Shown here in pieces: positions 28,268-37,108 of a DNA stretch of 64,000 bases. Position 1 is the first letter of the stretch, and the number at the start of each line of letters is the position of its first letter. The notes under the pieces were generated by a model. That model worked only from the letters and a program-made list of their open reading frames with translations. It was not told the DNA's origin and searched no databases. The stretch is taken from assembly GCF_003957515.1 (NCBI RefSeq), contig NZ_RQXW01000005.1, positions 224,014 to 288,013 on the forward strand. Direction: 5' to 3'. The stretch comes from Amphritea opalescens (GTDB taxonomy: Bacteria > Pseudomonadota > Gammaproteobacteria > Pseudomonadales > Balneatricaceae). The position numbers and the translations under genes were made by a program.

Positions 28268-28310
28268 AGGGTAATTACGTATTATAACGGATGCAATCAG
28301 GGTATACCCT
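28268..28310 (+). promoter_or_regulatory. Palindromic operator between the kinase and acyl-CoA synthetase genes
   Basis: AGGGTATACCCT lies at 28299-28310, identical to the palindrome at 18792-18803. An upstream half-site AGGGTAATTACG lies at 28268-28279, and a downstream GAGGGTAGG at 28312-28320. The cluster sits about 90 bp before the forward acyl-CoA synthetase gene and about 90 bp from the start of the reverse kinase gene, so it could control both. Confidence 0.6.
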
Positions 28311-28400
28311 AGAGGGTAGGATTTATAACTCTTTTCAAACAATAATAATGCTGTGCCTGCTAGCTGATCGCAGATATAGCAATGTTCAGGGCTAACTATT

Positions 28401-30032
28401 ATGTCAACACACTCAAATCCATATCAGTTTGGGCTGGATAAAAACAGTGCGAACTTTTCGGCCATGAGTCCGTTAAGTTTTATCGAACGCTCAGCTTTTG
28501 TTTTTCCTAACCATACGGCGGTAGTCCATCAGCAGACTCAGCGCACTTGGTCAGAAACCTATCGCCGTTGCCGTCAGCTCGCCAGTGCCTTAGCTCAGCA
28601 TGGTATTAGCAAAGGGGATACCGTGGCGGTGATGGCCCCCAATCTGCCTGAGTTATTTGAGGCTCACTTTGGTGTGCCTATGTGTGGCGCGGTCTTGAAT
28701 GCCCTGAATGTGCGTTTAGATGCCGAAGCGATCGCCTTTATTTTGCAGCATGGCGAAGCCAAAGTGATTATGGTGGATCGGGAGTTTTCTGAGGTCATTG
28801 AGCAAGCGCTGAAAATGATTCCCCATAAGCCTTTAGTGATTGATATCGATGACCCTTATTATGAAGGAGGGCATTTGATCGGTGCTACCGATTATGAAGC
28901 CTTTATTGCGACAGGCGATGCCGATTACGCATGGCAGATGCCGGAGGATGAGTGGGATGCGATCACCCTCAACTACACCTCGGGTACGACCGGTAATCCC
29001 AAAGGTGTTGTCTACCATCACCGTGGTGCTTACTTAAATGCCATGAGTAATATTGTTTCTTGGGATATGGGGCATCATCCGGTGTACCTCTGGACCCTGC
29101 CGATGTTCCACTGCAATGGCTGGTGTTTCCCTTGGAGTCTGGCCGCGTCTAGCGGCGTGAGTGTCTGTCTACGGCATGTGCGGGCCGATGATATTTATGC
29201 CGCGATCAAAAATGAAAAAGTTAACCATTTTTGTAGCGCCCCGATCGTCTTGAATATGTTGAATAACGCCCCGGATGAGATGAAAGCGGGGATCGATCAT
29301 AAAGTGAAGGTGATGACCGCGGGAGCCGCGCCACCGGCCGCCGTGATTCAAGGCATGGAAGCGATGGGCTTTAGCGTCACCCATGTGTATGGGTTGACTG
29401 AAACCTATGGCCCGTCGGTGGTGTGTGAGTGGCATCAGGAATGGAATGATCGCTCAGATGAAGAGATCGCCCGATTGAAATCCCGTCAGGGGGTGAGGGC
29501 GCCTATGCTGGATGGCCTCATGGTTGCTGATCCAACGACCTTGGAGCCCGTACCACAGGATGGACTTACCATGGGTGAGATCTTTATGCGGGGTAACCTG
29601 GTGATGAAAGGTTATCTGAAAAACCCAACCACAACGGAAGAAAGTTTTGCCGGTGGCTGGTTCCATTCCGGCGATCTGGCGGTTTGGCATCCTGATGGCT
29701 ACATCGAGATCAAGGATCGCTCTAAAGACATTATCATCTCCGGCGGTGAGAATATATCTTCGATCGAGGTCGAGGATGTGTTGTATCGTAATAGCAGTGT
29801 GATGGAAGCGGCGGTTGTTGCTCGGGATGATGAGAAGTGGGGAGAAGTTCCCTGTGCCTTTGTGACCCTGAAAGATGGTGCCGAAGTGTCTGAGCAAGAG
29901 ATTATCGATTTCTGTCGGGATAATATGGCGAAGTTTAAAACACCGAAAAAAGTCATCTTCGGTCCGTTGCCAAAAACCTCAACCGGTAAAATTCAGAAGT
30001 TTGTTTTGCGGGATCAAGCTAACAAAGAGTAA
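28401..30032 (+). CDS. AMP-forming acyl-CoA synthetase (short/medium-chain, DmdB-like)
   Basis: A 543-residue ANL ligase. The P-loop is LNYTSGTTGNPKGVVYHH, the adenylate motif GLTETYGPSVV, the hinge RSKDIIISGGENISSIEVED, and the catalytic lysine is in PKTSTGKIQKFVLRDQ. The GLTETYGPSVVCEWHQEW stretch is typical of the group containing 3-methylmercaptopropionyl-CoA ligase DmdB and plant AAE/butyryl-CoA-type ligases, but the substrate cannot be assigned. It stands alone, with its own palindrome-bearing promoter region and a strong terminator, next to the two-component system. Confidence 0.88.
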   Translation: MSTHSNPYQFGLDKNSANFSAMSPLSFIERSAFVFPNHTAVVHQQTQRTWSETYRRCRQLASALAQHGISKGDTVAVMAPNLPELFEAHFGVPMCGAVLNALNVRLDAEAIAFILQHGEAKVIMVDREFSEVIEQALKMIPHKPLVIDIDDPYYEGGHLIGATDYEAFIATGDADYAWQMPEDEWDAITLNYTSGTTGNPKGVVYHHRGAYLNAMSNIVSWDMGHHPVYLWTLPMFHCNGWCFPWSLAASSGVSVCLRHVRADDIYAAIKNEKVNHFCSAPIVLNMLNNAPDEMKAGIDHKVKVMTAGAAPPAAVIQGMEAMGFSVTHVYGLTETYGPSVVCEWHQEWNDRSDEEIARLKSRQGVRAPMLDGLMVADPTTLEPVPQDGLTMGEIFMRGNLVMKGYLKNPTTTEESFAGGWFHSGDLAVWHPDGYIEIKDRSKDIIISGGENISSIEVEDVLYRNSSVMEAAVVARDDEKWGEVPCAFVTLKDGAEVSEQEIIDFCRDNMAKFKTPKKVIFGPLPKTSTGKIQKFVLRDQANKE

Positions 30033-30052
30033 TGACTAGCCTGTAGAAACGA

Positions 30053-30091
30053 CGAAGCAACCAGAAACAGGGTTTCTGGTTGCTTCGTTTT
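30053..30091 (+). terminator. Strong intrinsic terminator
   Basis: A perfect 16-bp stem, CGAAGCAACCAGAAAC paired with GTTTCTGGTTGCTTCG around a 3-nt loop, is followed by TTTT, 20 bp after the acyl-CoA synthetase stop. Confidence 0.92.
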
Positions 30092-30133
30092 ATATCTCTA
30101 GACCGCTGAGTTATCAGCGATTTGCCTAAAGGG

Positions 30134-30724
30134 TTACCAAGTGTCGTGACGTTTTCTACGTTTTGGCAGATAAGGGACCATCAGGCCTAGCAGCAATCCA
30201 CCGAAGGCAACTAAGCCGCCATAGGTAAACCAGCGCATCAGATTGCTTTCATCCATACCGTTAATTGTGCGGTTTAGACTCACGATCTCCTCTTCGAGGG
30301 CCGATACTTTTCCAGCATTACCGGCATTTTGACCCGCAAGGCTTTGATTATGCTTCTTGAGTTCTAAAATCTCTTCAGCTTGCGCGGCAAGATTCTCTTC
30401 ATTCAGTTTTAACTGTTCCTCAAGCTTAGGATAACGATCCGTCATACTAGTGCCGGATGAAATCTTATCGGCAGGCATCCAACCAATTTTTCCGCTCGGT
30501 GTTTTAATCTGGATGAAGTCGGTTTTTTCATTCCGTTTTAATACGGTGACCGGTGTGCCACTGCGTATCCGCCCGGTAATGCGGTACTCTGTTCCTGGTC
30601 CACCGTGGTAAAAGGTAAAGACGTCATCGCTGACATAATTAGCGGCGTCGGCTGATGTTGAAAGTGCTATGGCAAAAAGGCATGCGATCCATGGCTTTTT
30701 TGGGAGTTTATTTGACGAATTCAT
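30134..30724 (-). CDS. YgiM-like SH3-domain membrane protein (TIGR04211 type)
   Basis: A 196-residue envelope protein. A signal peptide ends near residue 27 (STSADAA). A bacterial SH3 domain follows (about 30-95), then a coiled coil (about 98-160) and a C-terminal membrane helix (YGGLVAFGGLLLGLMVPYL) with a positively charged tail, KRRKRHDTW. This layout matches the TIGR04211/YgiM family. The SH3 part would face the periplasm. Function is not established. Confidence 0.85.
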   Translation of the reverse strand: MNSSNKLPKKPWIACLFAIALSTSADAANYVSDDVFTFYHGGPGTEYRITGRIRSGTPVTVLKRNEKTDFIQIKTPSGKIGWMPADKISSGTSMTDRYPKLEEQLKLNEENLAAQAEEILELKKHNQSLAGQNAGNAGKVSALEEEIVSLNRTINGMDESNLMRWFTYGGLVAFGGLLLGLMVPYLPKRRKRHDTW

Positions 30725-30978
30725 GTTCTTCCTGTGTGTATAGACGTTCAGCTTTCCCCCCCCTAAAACCGAAACCTGGTTTTCAGGTAAAGCTGGACAA
30801 GGTAGACCTGTGAGTGAATGATAAGTTCAGTGTATTGTCGTAATTATTTAATATTATACAATCAATCAGCCGTGGAATATGCCTTGTTTTTTTTAAGGCC
30901 ATTATTTACGAAGGTAATGATATACTAGCGCACGAATTAATCGGTTGCTATCAGGCCCGAATGTAAGGAGTTATCAGA

Positions 30979-31359
30979 GTGGCATTTATTCGTTGGTTTC
31001 TCGGTAGGATTATCCTGCTTTTGAATTTTGTCTTTCGTCCTCGGGCGATTAAAAGAGACCCTCAACAACAGCGTGAGCTAGACTTACGCACGGCTCATTT
31101 ATCGCTCTATCAATATGAGGCGTGTCCCTTTTGCGTCAAAGTGCGCCGAGCTCTGCGTCGTAACGGTCTAAATATTGAGTTACGTGATGCGAAAAAGGTT
31201 GATCTGTACCGCCAAGAGCTACTGGAGGGCGGTGGACGCTTAAAAGTGCCTTGCTTGCGTATCGATGAAGCGGATGGCGAAGTGCGTTGGATGTATGAAT
31301 CTTCCGACATTATTCACTATCTCGAGCAGGCTTATGTGACGCCCAAGACCGGCGCATAA
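30979..31359 (+). CDS. Glutaredoxin-like protein
   Basis: A 126-residue protein with an N-terminal hydrophobic helix (residues 3-18) and a glutaredoxin domain. The redox motif is YEACPFCVKVRRALRR (CPFC), with the cis-proline in RLKVPCLRIDE and the glutathione-site helix MYESSDIIHYLEQ. The start is a GTG at 30979 with a good TAAGGAG 8 bp upstream. The hydrophobic leader followed by positive residues (RPRAIKRD) suggests membrane tethering, with the domain in the cytoplasm. It looks like the glutathione-S-transferase N-terminal/glutaredoxin proteins of marine gammaproteobacteria. Confidence 0.83.
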   Translation: MAFIRWFLGRIILLLNFVFRPRAIKRDPQQQRELDLRTAHLSLYQYEACPFCVKVRRALRRNGLNIELRDAKKVDLYRQELLEGGGRLKVPCLRIDEADGEVRWMYESSDIIHYLEQAYVTPKTGA

Positions 31360-31374
31360 GATGGATTAAGTGTT

Positions 31375-31398
31375 AAAAGCAGCCAAGGCTGCTTTTTT
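31375..31398 (+). terminator. Intrinsic terminator after the glutaredoxin gene
   Basis: AAAAGCAGCC and GGCTGCTTTT form a 10-bp stem with a 2-nt loop, continuing into a T-run (31393-31399), 15 bp after the stop codon. Confidence 0.9.
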
Positions 31399-31468
31399 TG
31401 TGCCTGCCGCTAGCGTCATCGTGCGAATTGGGATAACTTGTCTGTATATTTAACCAGTACTATTGATC

Positions 31469-33448
31469 ATGATTTTATATATAGCAGAAAAGCCCAGTCT
31501 AGCGCGCGCCATCGCGGATGTGTTGCCTAAACCCCATAAAAAACAGGATGGCTTTATCGAGCTAGGCAATGGTGACTGTGTCAGTTGGTGCTTAGGGCAC
31601 TTGCTCGAACTAGCAGACCCCGCCGATTATAATCCAGATTTCAAACCCTGGCGGTTTGAACACCTCCCTATTATCCCCGATGAGTGGAAGCTAAAACCGC
31701 GCACTCAGACCCGTTCACAGCTAACGGTGTTACGCCGCTTGATCCGTCAATCGAAACAGTTGGTTCATGCGGGTGACCCAGACCGCGAAGGGCAGTTGCT
31801 GGTGGACGAGGTGATCAATTATCTTGGCGCCAGCGCTACTAAAAAGCGAACGGCTCAGCGTGTACTGATCAGTGACCTGAATCCTAAAGCGGTTAGCAGC
31901 GCGCTACAAAATTTAAAACCGAATAGTGACTTTATACCGTTATCTGTATCGGCATTGGCGCGCTCACGCGCGGATTGGATTTACGGCATCAATATGACGC
32001 GGGCCTATAGTATTCAGGGGCGTAAGGCCGGTTATCAGGGGGTGCTTTCAGTAGGGCGGGTGCAGACGCCGTTGTTGGGCTTGGTGGTACGCCGTGATGC
32101 CGAGATTGAAAACTTTGTTTCCAAGCCCTTTTACGAGGTGCAAGCGGTTATCGAAACCGAAGCCGGGGAGCGCTTTAACGCCAAATGGAAACCGAGTGAC
32201 AACTGTCAGCCTTACCAGGATGATGAGGGGCGAGTTTTAAACCGAAAACTTGCAGAAACGGTGATAAGTCGAATTAAAGGGCAGCCCGCTGAACTGCTAA
32301 GTTTGACGCAAAAACGCAAGCGAGAGAACGCTCCGTTACCCTTTAGTCTGTCTAGTTTACAAATAGAAGCAGCCAAACGTTTTGGTATGAGTGCCAAAGA
32401 TGTGCTGGATAACTGCCAAAAGCTCTATGAGCGCCATAAACTGTTGACCTACCCCCGTTCCGATTGCCGCTATCTGCCAGAGGATCACTTTACTCAAGCG
32501 GGCGAGGTGATTGCGAGTATCACCAACAACCAGCCAAACCTCGCCGAACATCTACCGCAGATTGATGCGGGCAGGCGTTCAGCCGCTTGGAACAATAAAA
32601 AAGTGAGCGCCCATCATGCGATTATCCCGACCACGCGTCAGGCCAATCTGGCTTCTCTGAATGATGCCGAGCGTAAACTCTATACCTTAGTTAGCCGCTA
32701 TTATCTGGCGCAGTTTATGCCAGCCTATGAATATGACGATACTCGGGTAGATCTACGCATCGCCGGAGGACAGTTTATTGCTAATGCGCATCAGACAAAA
32801 AATCTAGGCTGGAAGCCGCTGCTATCCGATGCCGCCGAGAAACACAGCAGTTTGCCGGTGTTACAGGAGGGCCAGCCATTAACATGCATCGAGGGAATTC
32901 TGGATGAAAAAAATACTCAGCCCCCTAAGCATTTTACGGATGCGACCCTACTGGCAGCGATGACCGGTATTGGCCGTTATGTGACTGATCCTGAGATTCG
33001 TAAGGTATTGAAAGAGACGGATGGCCTAGGCACCGAAGCGACCCGTGCGGGGATTATCGAACTACTGTTTACGCGGGGATTTTTAAACCGAGAAGGCAAA
33101 GCGATATGTTCAACGGAAGTGGGCAGGGCATTAATCAACTGTTTGCCTGAAAGTGCTACCACTCCGGACATGACCGCCTTGTGGGAATCTGAACTCAGCC
33201 GAGTGTGTCAGCAAGAAGCCAGTTATAACAGTTTTATGCAGCCACTGACGGAACGGCTAAAAACGTTAATTGCTCAGTCATCTCAGGTAGTTATTCCGGA
33301 TACGCTCAAGGCGTTAAGCCCTAAACCTAAGCCAAAGCGACGTACCAGCCGAACAGGTGCTCGTAAACCCACCACTGGGGCTAAGCGTGCTCCCGCGAAA
33401 AGCAAAAAAACCACTCCATCGAGAAAACCGGCATCCCGCAAGGCGTAA
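31469..33448 (+). CDS. topB: DNA topoisomerase III
   Basis: A 659-residue type IA topoisomerase that decatenates and relaxes DNA through a 5'-phosphotyrosine. The TOPRIM domain (ILYIAEKPSLARAI ... HAGDPDREGQLLVDEV) is followed by the active-site region LLTYPRSDCRYLPEDH with the catalytic tyrosine, and YVTDPEIRKVLKETDGLGTEATRAGIIELL. Residues from about 615 form a Lys/Arg/Pro-rich tail like the DNA-binding tails of TopB. The ATG at 31469 is chosen; an in-frame TTG lies two codons upstream, and neither has a strong ribosome-binding site. Confidence 0.95.
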   Translation: MILYIAEKPSLARAIADVLPKPHKKQDGFIELGNGDCVSWCLGHLLELADPADYNPDFKPWRFEHLPIIPDEWKLKPRTQTRSQLTVLRRLIRQSKQLVHAGDPDREGQLLVDEVINYLGASATKKRTAQRVLISDLNPKAVSSALQNLKPNSDFIPLSVSALARSRADWIYGINMTRAYSIQGRKAGYQGVLSVGRVQTPLLGLVVRRDAEIENFVSKPFYEVQAVIETEAGERFNAKWKPSDNCQPYQDDEGRVLNRKLAETVISRIKGQPAELLSLTQKRKRENAPLPFSLSSLQIEAAKRFGMSAKDVLDNCQKLYERHKLLTYPRSDCRYLPEDHFTQAGEVIASITNNQPNLAEHLPQIDAGRRSAAWNNKKVSAHHAIIPTTRQANLASLNDAERKLYTLVSRYYLAQFMPAYEYDDTRVDLRIAGGQFIANAHQTKNLGWKPLLSDAAEKHSSLPVLQEGQPLTCIEGILDEKNTQPPKHFTDATLLAAMTGIGRYVTDPEIRKVLKETDGLGTEATRAGIIELLFTRGFLNREGKAICSTEVGRALINCLPESATTPDMTALWESELSRVCQQEASYNSFMQPLTERLKTLIAQSSQVVIPDTLKALSPKPKPKRRTSRTGARKPTTGAKRAPAKSKKTTPSRKPASRKA

Positions 33449-33483
33449 TAGGTCTTGCGGATGTTTAGCGGTGAACAGGTATT

Positions 33484-33508
33484 AAAAACGGTGCCATGGA
33501 CACCGTTT
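33484..33508 (-). terminator. Terminator between topB and the MazG-like gene
   Basis: AAACGGTG (33486-33493) and CACCGTTT (33501-33508) form an 8-bp stem with a 7-nt loop. Read on the minus strand it is followed by TTTTTAAT, so it mainly serves the minus-strand gene; it may also act for topB. Confidence 0.75.
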
Positions 33509-33563
33509 GATTGAGCCTGCTGGATGTGGTCTTACCATTCAGCTAACGAGATAAAGGGAGCGT

Positions 33564-34034
33564 TCAGACCAGTTTCGGTTCATGCCAGTTGATGCATTTA
33601 AGAAACTTCTGGCCAGGGTAAAACTTACCATCTTTACCGGTTTGATCTTCTGCTGACTTGATAAAGGCTTCGGGCAGTTCGCCGCCGCTATAGACGTTAA
33701 GGCCAACCTCATTGCGATAATAAGCCAGAGTCTGCTCGACCTCTTCATCGGTTTTACAGAGCTTTGATAGATTACTTGCCTGCACGGCTGACATATCAGT
33801 ATCCGCATCAATACCGAGAATATGTGCCATCCCATAGGTGACAACCAAGATATCAGCAACGGCGTCACGGACTTCAGACATATCCTTATTATCGATGCCT
33901 TCCACTAGCTCGGCTAATTCTTCTTGGATTAGGTGCAGTTGTTTACCTGCTTTGTCCCAGTTGGGGTTCTGCATATCACCCTTAAGGTTGCCAAATACAG
34001 TGTTTAGATAAGATACGTCGGTGAAATTACTCAT
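33564..34034 (-). CDS. MazG-like all-alpha NTP pyrophosphohydrolase
   Basis: A 156-residue protein of the all-alpha NTP-PPase superfamily, which hydrolyses (d)NTPs or related nucleotides to monophosphates. The metal-binding signature is seen as LIQEELAELVEGID followed by EVRDAVADILVVTYGMAHILG (EExxE and ExxD-like). The C-terminal part (FYPGQKFLKCINWHEP) resembles phage and Vibrio members of the phosphoribosyl-ATP-pyrophosphohydrolase-like group. Substrate is unknown; nucleotide-pool cleaning is the usual suggestion. It is not part of an obvious operon. Confidence 0.82.
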   Translation of the reverse strand: MSNFTDVSYLNTVFGNLKGDMQNPNWDKAGKQLHLIQEELAELVEGIDNKDMSEVRDAVADILVVTYGMAHILGIDADTDMSAVQASNLSKLCKTDEEVEQTLAYYRNEVGLNVYSGGELPEAFIKSAEDQTGKDGKFYPGQKFLKCINWHEPKLV

Positions 34035-34167
34035 TGTGCTTTGTATACCGTGGACAGTTATAAACGGCCTATATGATGACGGTTTCAGCTCTGAAGCGCA
34101 ATTTGGAATCGATTTTGTTCTTCATCTAACGGTGATACTGATCTGTCGATATTGGCTTAACGTCATG

Positions 34168-35355
34168 TTATTTACGTTGCTTAAAGCCGCTTGTAAATCT
34201 CAATGGTTGGTACAGCACAAGATAGCTAATGAGGCCAATGACGACGCCCCAGAATGCCGCACCAATACCCAGATAGTTCATACCCGACGCAGTAACGAGA
34301 AAGGTGATCAATGAGGCCTCAAAGTGGGTGGTTTCCTGTGCGGCGCCGAGTAGGTTGCTTGAAATCGCGCCGAGTAACGCCAATCCTGCTAGTACTGCGA
34401 CAAAGTGTTCAGGCAAAGCGGTAAATAAGGCAATGATGGTGCCCGAGAACGTCGCACCGATCAGATAAAATACACCATTGGATATGCCCGCAATATAGCG
34501 CTTAGAGGGATCGGGGTGAGCATCTTCCCCGGTGCAAAGTGCCGCAGTAATTGCTGCAATGGCGGTGGTTATGCCGCCAAACAGGGCGGTAATTAGCGAT
34601 ATAGCGCCGGTACAAATGAAGATGGGGCGGGCGGGGGAAGTAAAGCCTGAGGCTTTCAAGATAGCAAACCCCGGAAGAAATTGTCCGCTTAAGCTTACCA
34701 CCACTAATGGCAGAGCCAGGCTAAGGGTGGCACTAAAGGTAAACTCGGGTGCAATAAAAATAGGTGTGGTGAGGTTAAAGGTAACTGATTGCAGGTTGGT
34801 TTCACCCATGGCGATAGCCCCCAGTAGGCCGATACAAAGTAGCAGCAATAAACAGTATTTGGGTAGTAATCGTCGGAAAATCAAGTAGGTACTAATCATG
34901 AGAATACTCAGTTCAGGCATGACCTCAATGGATAGGAATGCTTGAACACCAAACTGAAAGAGTATTCCCGCTAACATGGCATAGGTAATCCCCCGAGGGA
35001 TGATATTCATAATGCGGTCGAAGTAACCGGAAAAGCCAATCATGATCAGTATGATTGCTGCAGTAATATAAGCGCCGACGGCCTCATTGAGTGATAGGTC
35101 GGGAAATAGCGTGATCAGCAAGGCGGTGCCCGGTGCCGACCAAGCGGTAATGATGGGGGCTTTAAGCCAGATACTGAGAAAAATACCTGATATAGCCGCG
35201 CCCATTGAAATGGCCCAGACCCAGGATGACATCATCTCACTCGATATCTCGGCACTCAGTGCTGCCTGATAGAAGATCACCAATGGCCCAGAATAGGAGA
35301 TGAGTACCGCCAATAATCCTGCGGTTATCGCCGATAATGAAAGGTCTTTTAACAT
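34168..35355 (-). CDS. BenE/YdcO-family benzoate:H+ symporter-like protein
   Basis: A 395-residue protein with about 11-12 membrane helices. The BenE family is recognisable from GLLAVLISYSGPLVIFYQAA at the N-terminus, APIITAWSAPGTALLI near residue 65 and the TAAICTGEDAHPD-like segment (ALCTGEDAHPDPSKRY) near residue 280, the family hallmark. Benzoate transport is known for the Acinetobacter founder, but no benzoate catabolic genes are adjacent, so the substrate is open. Confidence 0.88.
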   Translation of the reverse strand: MLKDLSLSAITAGLLAVLISYSGPLVIFYQAALSAEISSEMMSSWVWAISMGAAISGIFLSIWLKAPIITAWSAPGTALLITLFPDLSLNEAVGAYITAAIILIMIGFSGYFDRIMNIIPRGITYAMLAGILFQFGVQAFLSIEVMPELSILMISTYLIFRRLLPKYCLLLLLCIGLLGAIAMGETNLQSVTFNLTTPIFIAPEFTFSATLSLALPLVVVSLSGQFLPGFAILKASGFTSPARPIFICTGAISLITALFGGITTAIAAITAALCTGEDAHPDPSKRYIAGISNGVFYLIGATFSGTIIALFTALPEHFVAVLAGLALLGAISSNLLGAAQETTHFEASLITFLVTASGMNYLGIGAAFWGVVIGLISYLVLYQPLRFTSGFKQRK

Positions 35356-35452
35356 GGGAGAGCGCTTCCGGTTATTTTATTGTTGTTTTGTTGTGCTGAG
35401 TATACCGCAAGGCTGTGTCAGCACTGCTGAGGGCTTATCGGCGTTCTGCTTA

Positions 35453-36358
35453 TCAGGCCAATGCCGCCAATGAGATCAGGCTGAATACTGTGGTTAACAC
35501 CAGTAATTGGGCAATACGTTGGGTATGTACGCCATAGAGCATCCCAAAGGAGAATACCGCGGTGGTGATCGGTCCGGCGGAGCTGAGCATATAGAGATTG
35601 CTATCTGGCGTCTGTGGGGCAAAGAGGGACAGCGTTAGCCAAACAAAGAGAGGCATGACAATCAGCTTCAGCCCCGTAAACAACCAGACGATTTTGTCTG
35701 GATGCAGCGATATTTGCGACAGCACCACGCCCAGAGCCAATAGCGCAAGAGGAGCTGCGGCTTTGCCATTAAAACTAATAAAGGTTGCTATCGCATCGGG
35801 TAGTTGTATCTGAAGCAGGTTGAGCAATAAGCCGATAGTGATGGCAATAATCAGCGGCAAGCGTGCAACGATGCTAATAACGCGGCCTAATGATGGGCGC
35901 TCTGGACGGGTGAGTTCGAGGGCGAATAGAGTGCCGGTAAATAGCAGGATGGTATCCAAGGTAACAATGGCAATGATCGCGGTGGTGTTCTCGCTGCCGA
36001 ACAGGAATTGGCTGATGGGTAACACCAGAAACACATTATTGACGAATACGCAGCCGACCGACATCAAAACGGCCTCCTGTTTTTCCAGCCCAAGCCTGCG
36101 GCCTAACCAAAATGCCAGTGTTATCAGTACGGCCTCAGCCGATAGGTAAGCACATAGCGGCGCGAGACTAAACTGATCAATCGGCGCATTGCTGACCAAC
36201 CCAAGCACGAGTATGGGTAGAAAAACAGCGGTTGCCACCCAGTTAATACTTTTCGCCTGTTCGTTGCTTATTTTGCCCGCTCGGCCTAATACAAAACCGA
36301 TAGCCAAGATGGCAAAAACCGGTAATACCGGATTAATCAGTACCGCTAACATCTGCAT
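35453..36358 (-). CDS. AEC-family (auxin efflux carrier-like) transporter
   Basis: A 301-residue protein with ten predicted membrane helices, matching bacterial AEC transporters such as malonate or malate carriers. Seen are LINPVLPVFAILAIGFVLGRAG at the N-terminus, SVGCVFVNNVFLVLPISQFLFG with the conserved Asn pair, and a C-terminal half that repeats the fold. The substrate is probably a small carboxylate. A 22-bp palindrome at 36519-36540 may be its operator. Confidence 0.86.
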   Translation of the reverse strand: MQMLAVLINPVLPVFAILAIGFVLGRAGKISNEQAKSINWVATAVFLPILVLGLVSNAPIDQFSLAPLCAYLSAEAVLITLAFWLGRRLGLEKQEAVLMSVGCVFVNNVFLVLPISQFLFGSENTTAIIAIVTLDTILLFTGTLFALELTRPERPSLGRVISIVARLPLIIAITIGLLLNLLQIQLPDAIATFISFNGKAAAPLALLALGVVLSQISLHPDKIVWLFTGLKLIVMPLFVWLTLSLFAPQTPDSNLYMLSSAGPITTAVFSFGMLYGVHTQRIAQLLVLTTVFSLISLAALA

Positions 36359-36518
36359 TGATCGTCTCTTTCGTTGTTATTTTTATTGGATTTGCCTTAT
36401 CAAATAAAGCTCAGGCCTACATCGCTTTAAGCGTGCATTGAATACTTGAGTGGCATCGTGACAACTATGCGCGTTTTAGCTCGATGGTTGATGCTATCAG
36501 TAATCTATATAGAGAAAA

Positions 36519-36540
36519 AACAGTTTTGTACAAAAGTGTT
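36519..36540. promoter_or_regulatory. 22-bp palindrome with GntR-like core
   Basis: The core TTTTGTACAAAA is a perfect 12-bp palindrome. With its flanks (AACAG and GTGTT) it makes a 22-bp palindrome with one mismatched pair. It lies 161 bp upstream of the minus-strand AEC gene. TTGTACAA cores are common in GntR-family operators; no GntR gene is in the window. Confidence 0.4.
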
Positions 36541-36968
36541 TGAATTAATTGAGTTTATAGATAATTGAACACGGCATATAAAATAGCTCAAGGGCGCAAA
36601 TCTTAATTATTCTAGGGGGATGGTTACTGATCGGCCATTTTGATTAACACTTAATATGATCGGCCTTCATGCATAGCAAGTTGCATTACTGGATGGCTGT
36701 CCTGTATTGCCAGTCCTGTATCGCCAAGGCTGGTCTTACCGTCAGTCTCTTATTGGCAAGGATCTGTTGCTAGAGTCCCTGTTGCCTATGCAGCTTAAAG
36801 ATCCGCAGGTTTAGTCGGATGCGCAGCGGCCATCGGTAGACGTTGTGTGGTTGTAAAATCACCCGTAGACACTCTTTTTTCAGAGGGGCCGAATTAGAGT
36901 GGCCGAATCTTGTATTGAGTGACTGTCAGAAAGTGCACCAATTCATCCTTCATTTTTAGCACTGACTA
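36541..36968. other. Upstream non-coding region of the ABC transporter operon
   Basis: About 430 bp with no open frame of coding character. Apart from short direct repeats of a CCTGTATTGCCAG/CCTGTATCGCCA word around 36702-36728, I see no structure here before the enhancer palindrome at 36969. Confidence 0.4.
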
Positions 36969-36985
36969 ACATTGCGCGACATTGT
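36969..36985 (+). promoter_or_regulatory. Sigma54 enhancer site (UAS 1)
   Basis: ACATTGCGCGACATTGT matches 13 of 17 positions of the perfect palindrome ACATTGTCTGACAATGT found at 47135-47151. Its centre is about 105 bp upstream of the start expected from the sigma54 promoter at 37055, a normal distance for a sigma54 activator. Confidence 0.65.
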
Positions 36986-37054
36986 TGATCTTTGATGCCA
37001 ATCGATCATCTTATGCGTTTTTCTTAAGTTGTTGTTTTCATAGGTTTCTTTAAG

Positions 37055-37073
37055 TTGGCCCAATAAATGCTTT
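37055..37073 (+). promoter_or_regulatory. Sigma54 (-24/-12) promoter of the ABC transporter operon
   Basis: TTGGCCCAATAAATGCTTT carries the invariant GG (37057-37058) and GC (37069-37070) separated by exactly 10 bp, in the context TTGGC-N8-TGCTT. Transcription would start near 37082, 27 bp before the first ATG. The activator gene at 40165 is a sigma54-dependent type, which fits. Confidence 0.75.
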
Positions 37074-37108
37074 GACCTTTATCAATATCAATTTATTGGA
37101 GCCGGAGT

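Noticed and set aside
29454..29897. 147-codon minus-strand frame in the acyl-CoA synthetase gene
   Set aside because: Antisense shadow of a strongly conserved ANL ligase.
34021..34314. 97-codon plus-strand open frame
   Set aside because: Its 3' half overlaps the end of the BenE-type gene and its 5' end overlaps the MazG-like start; hydrophobic stretch is not supported by a ribosome-binding site.
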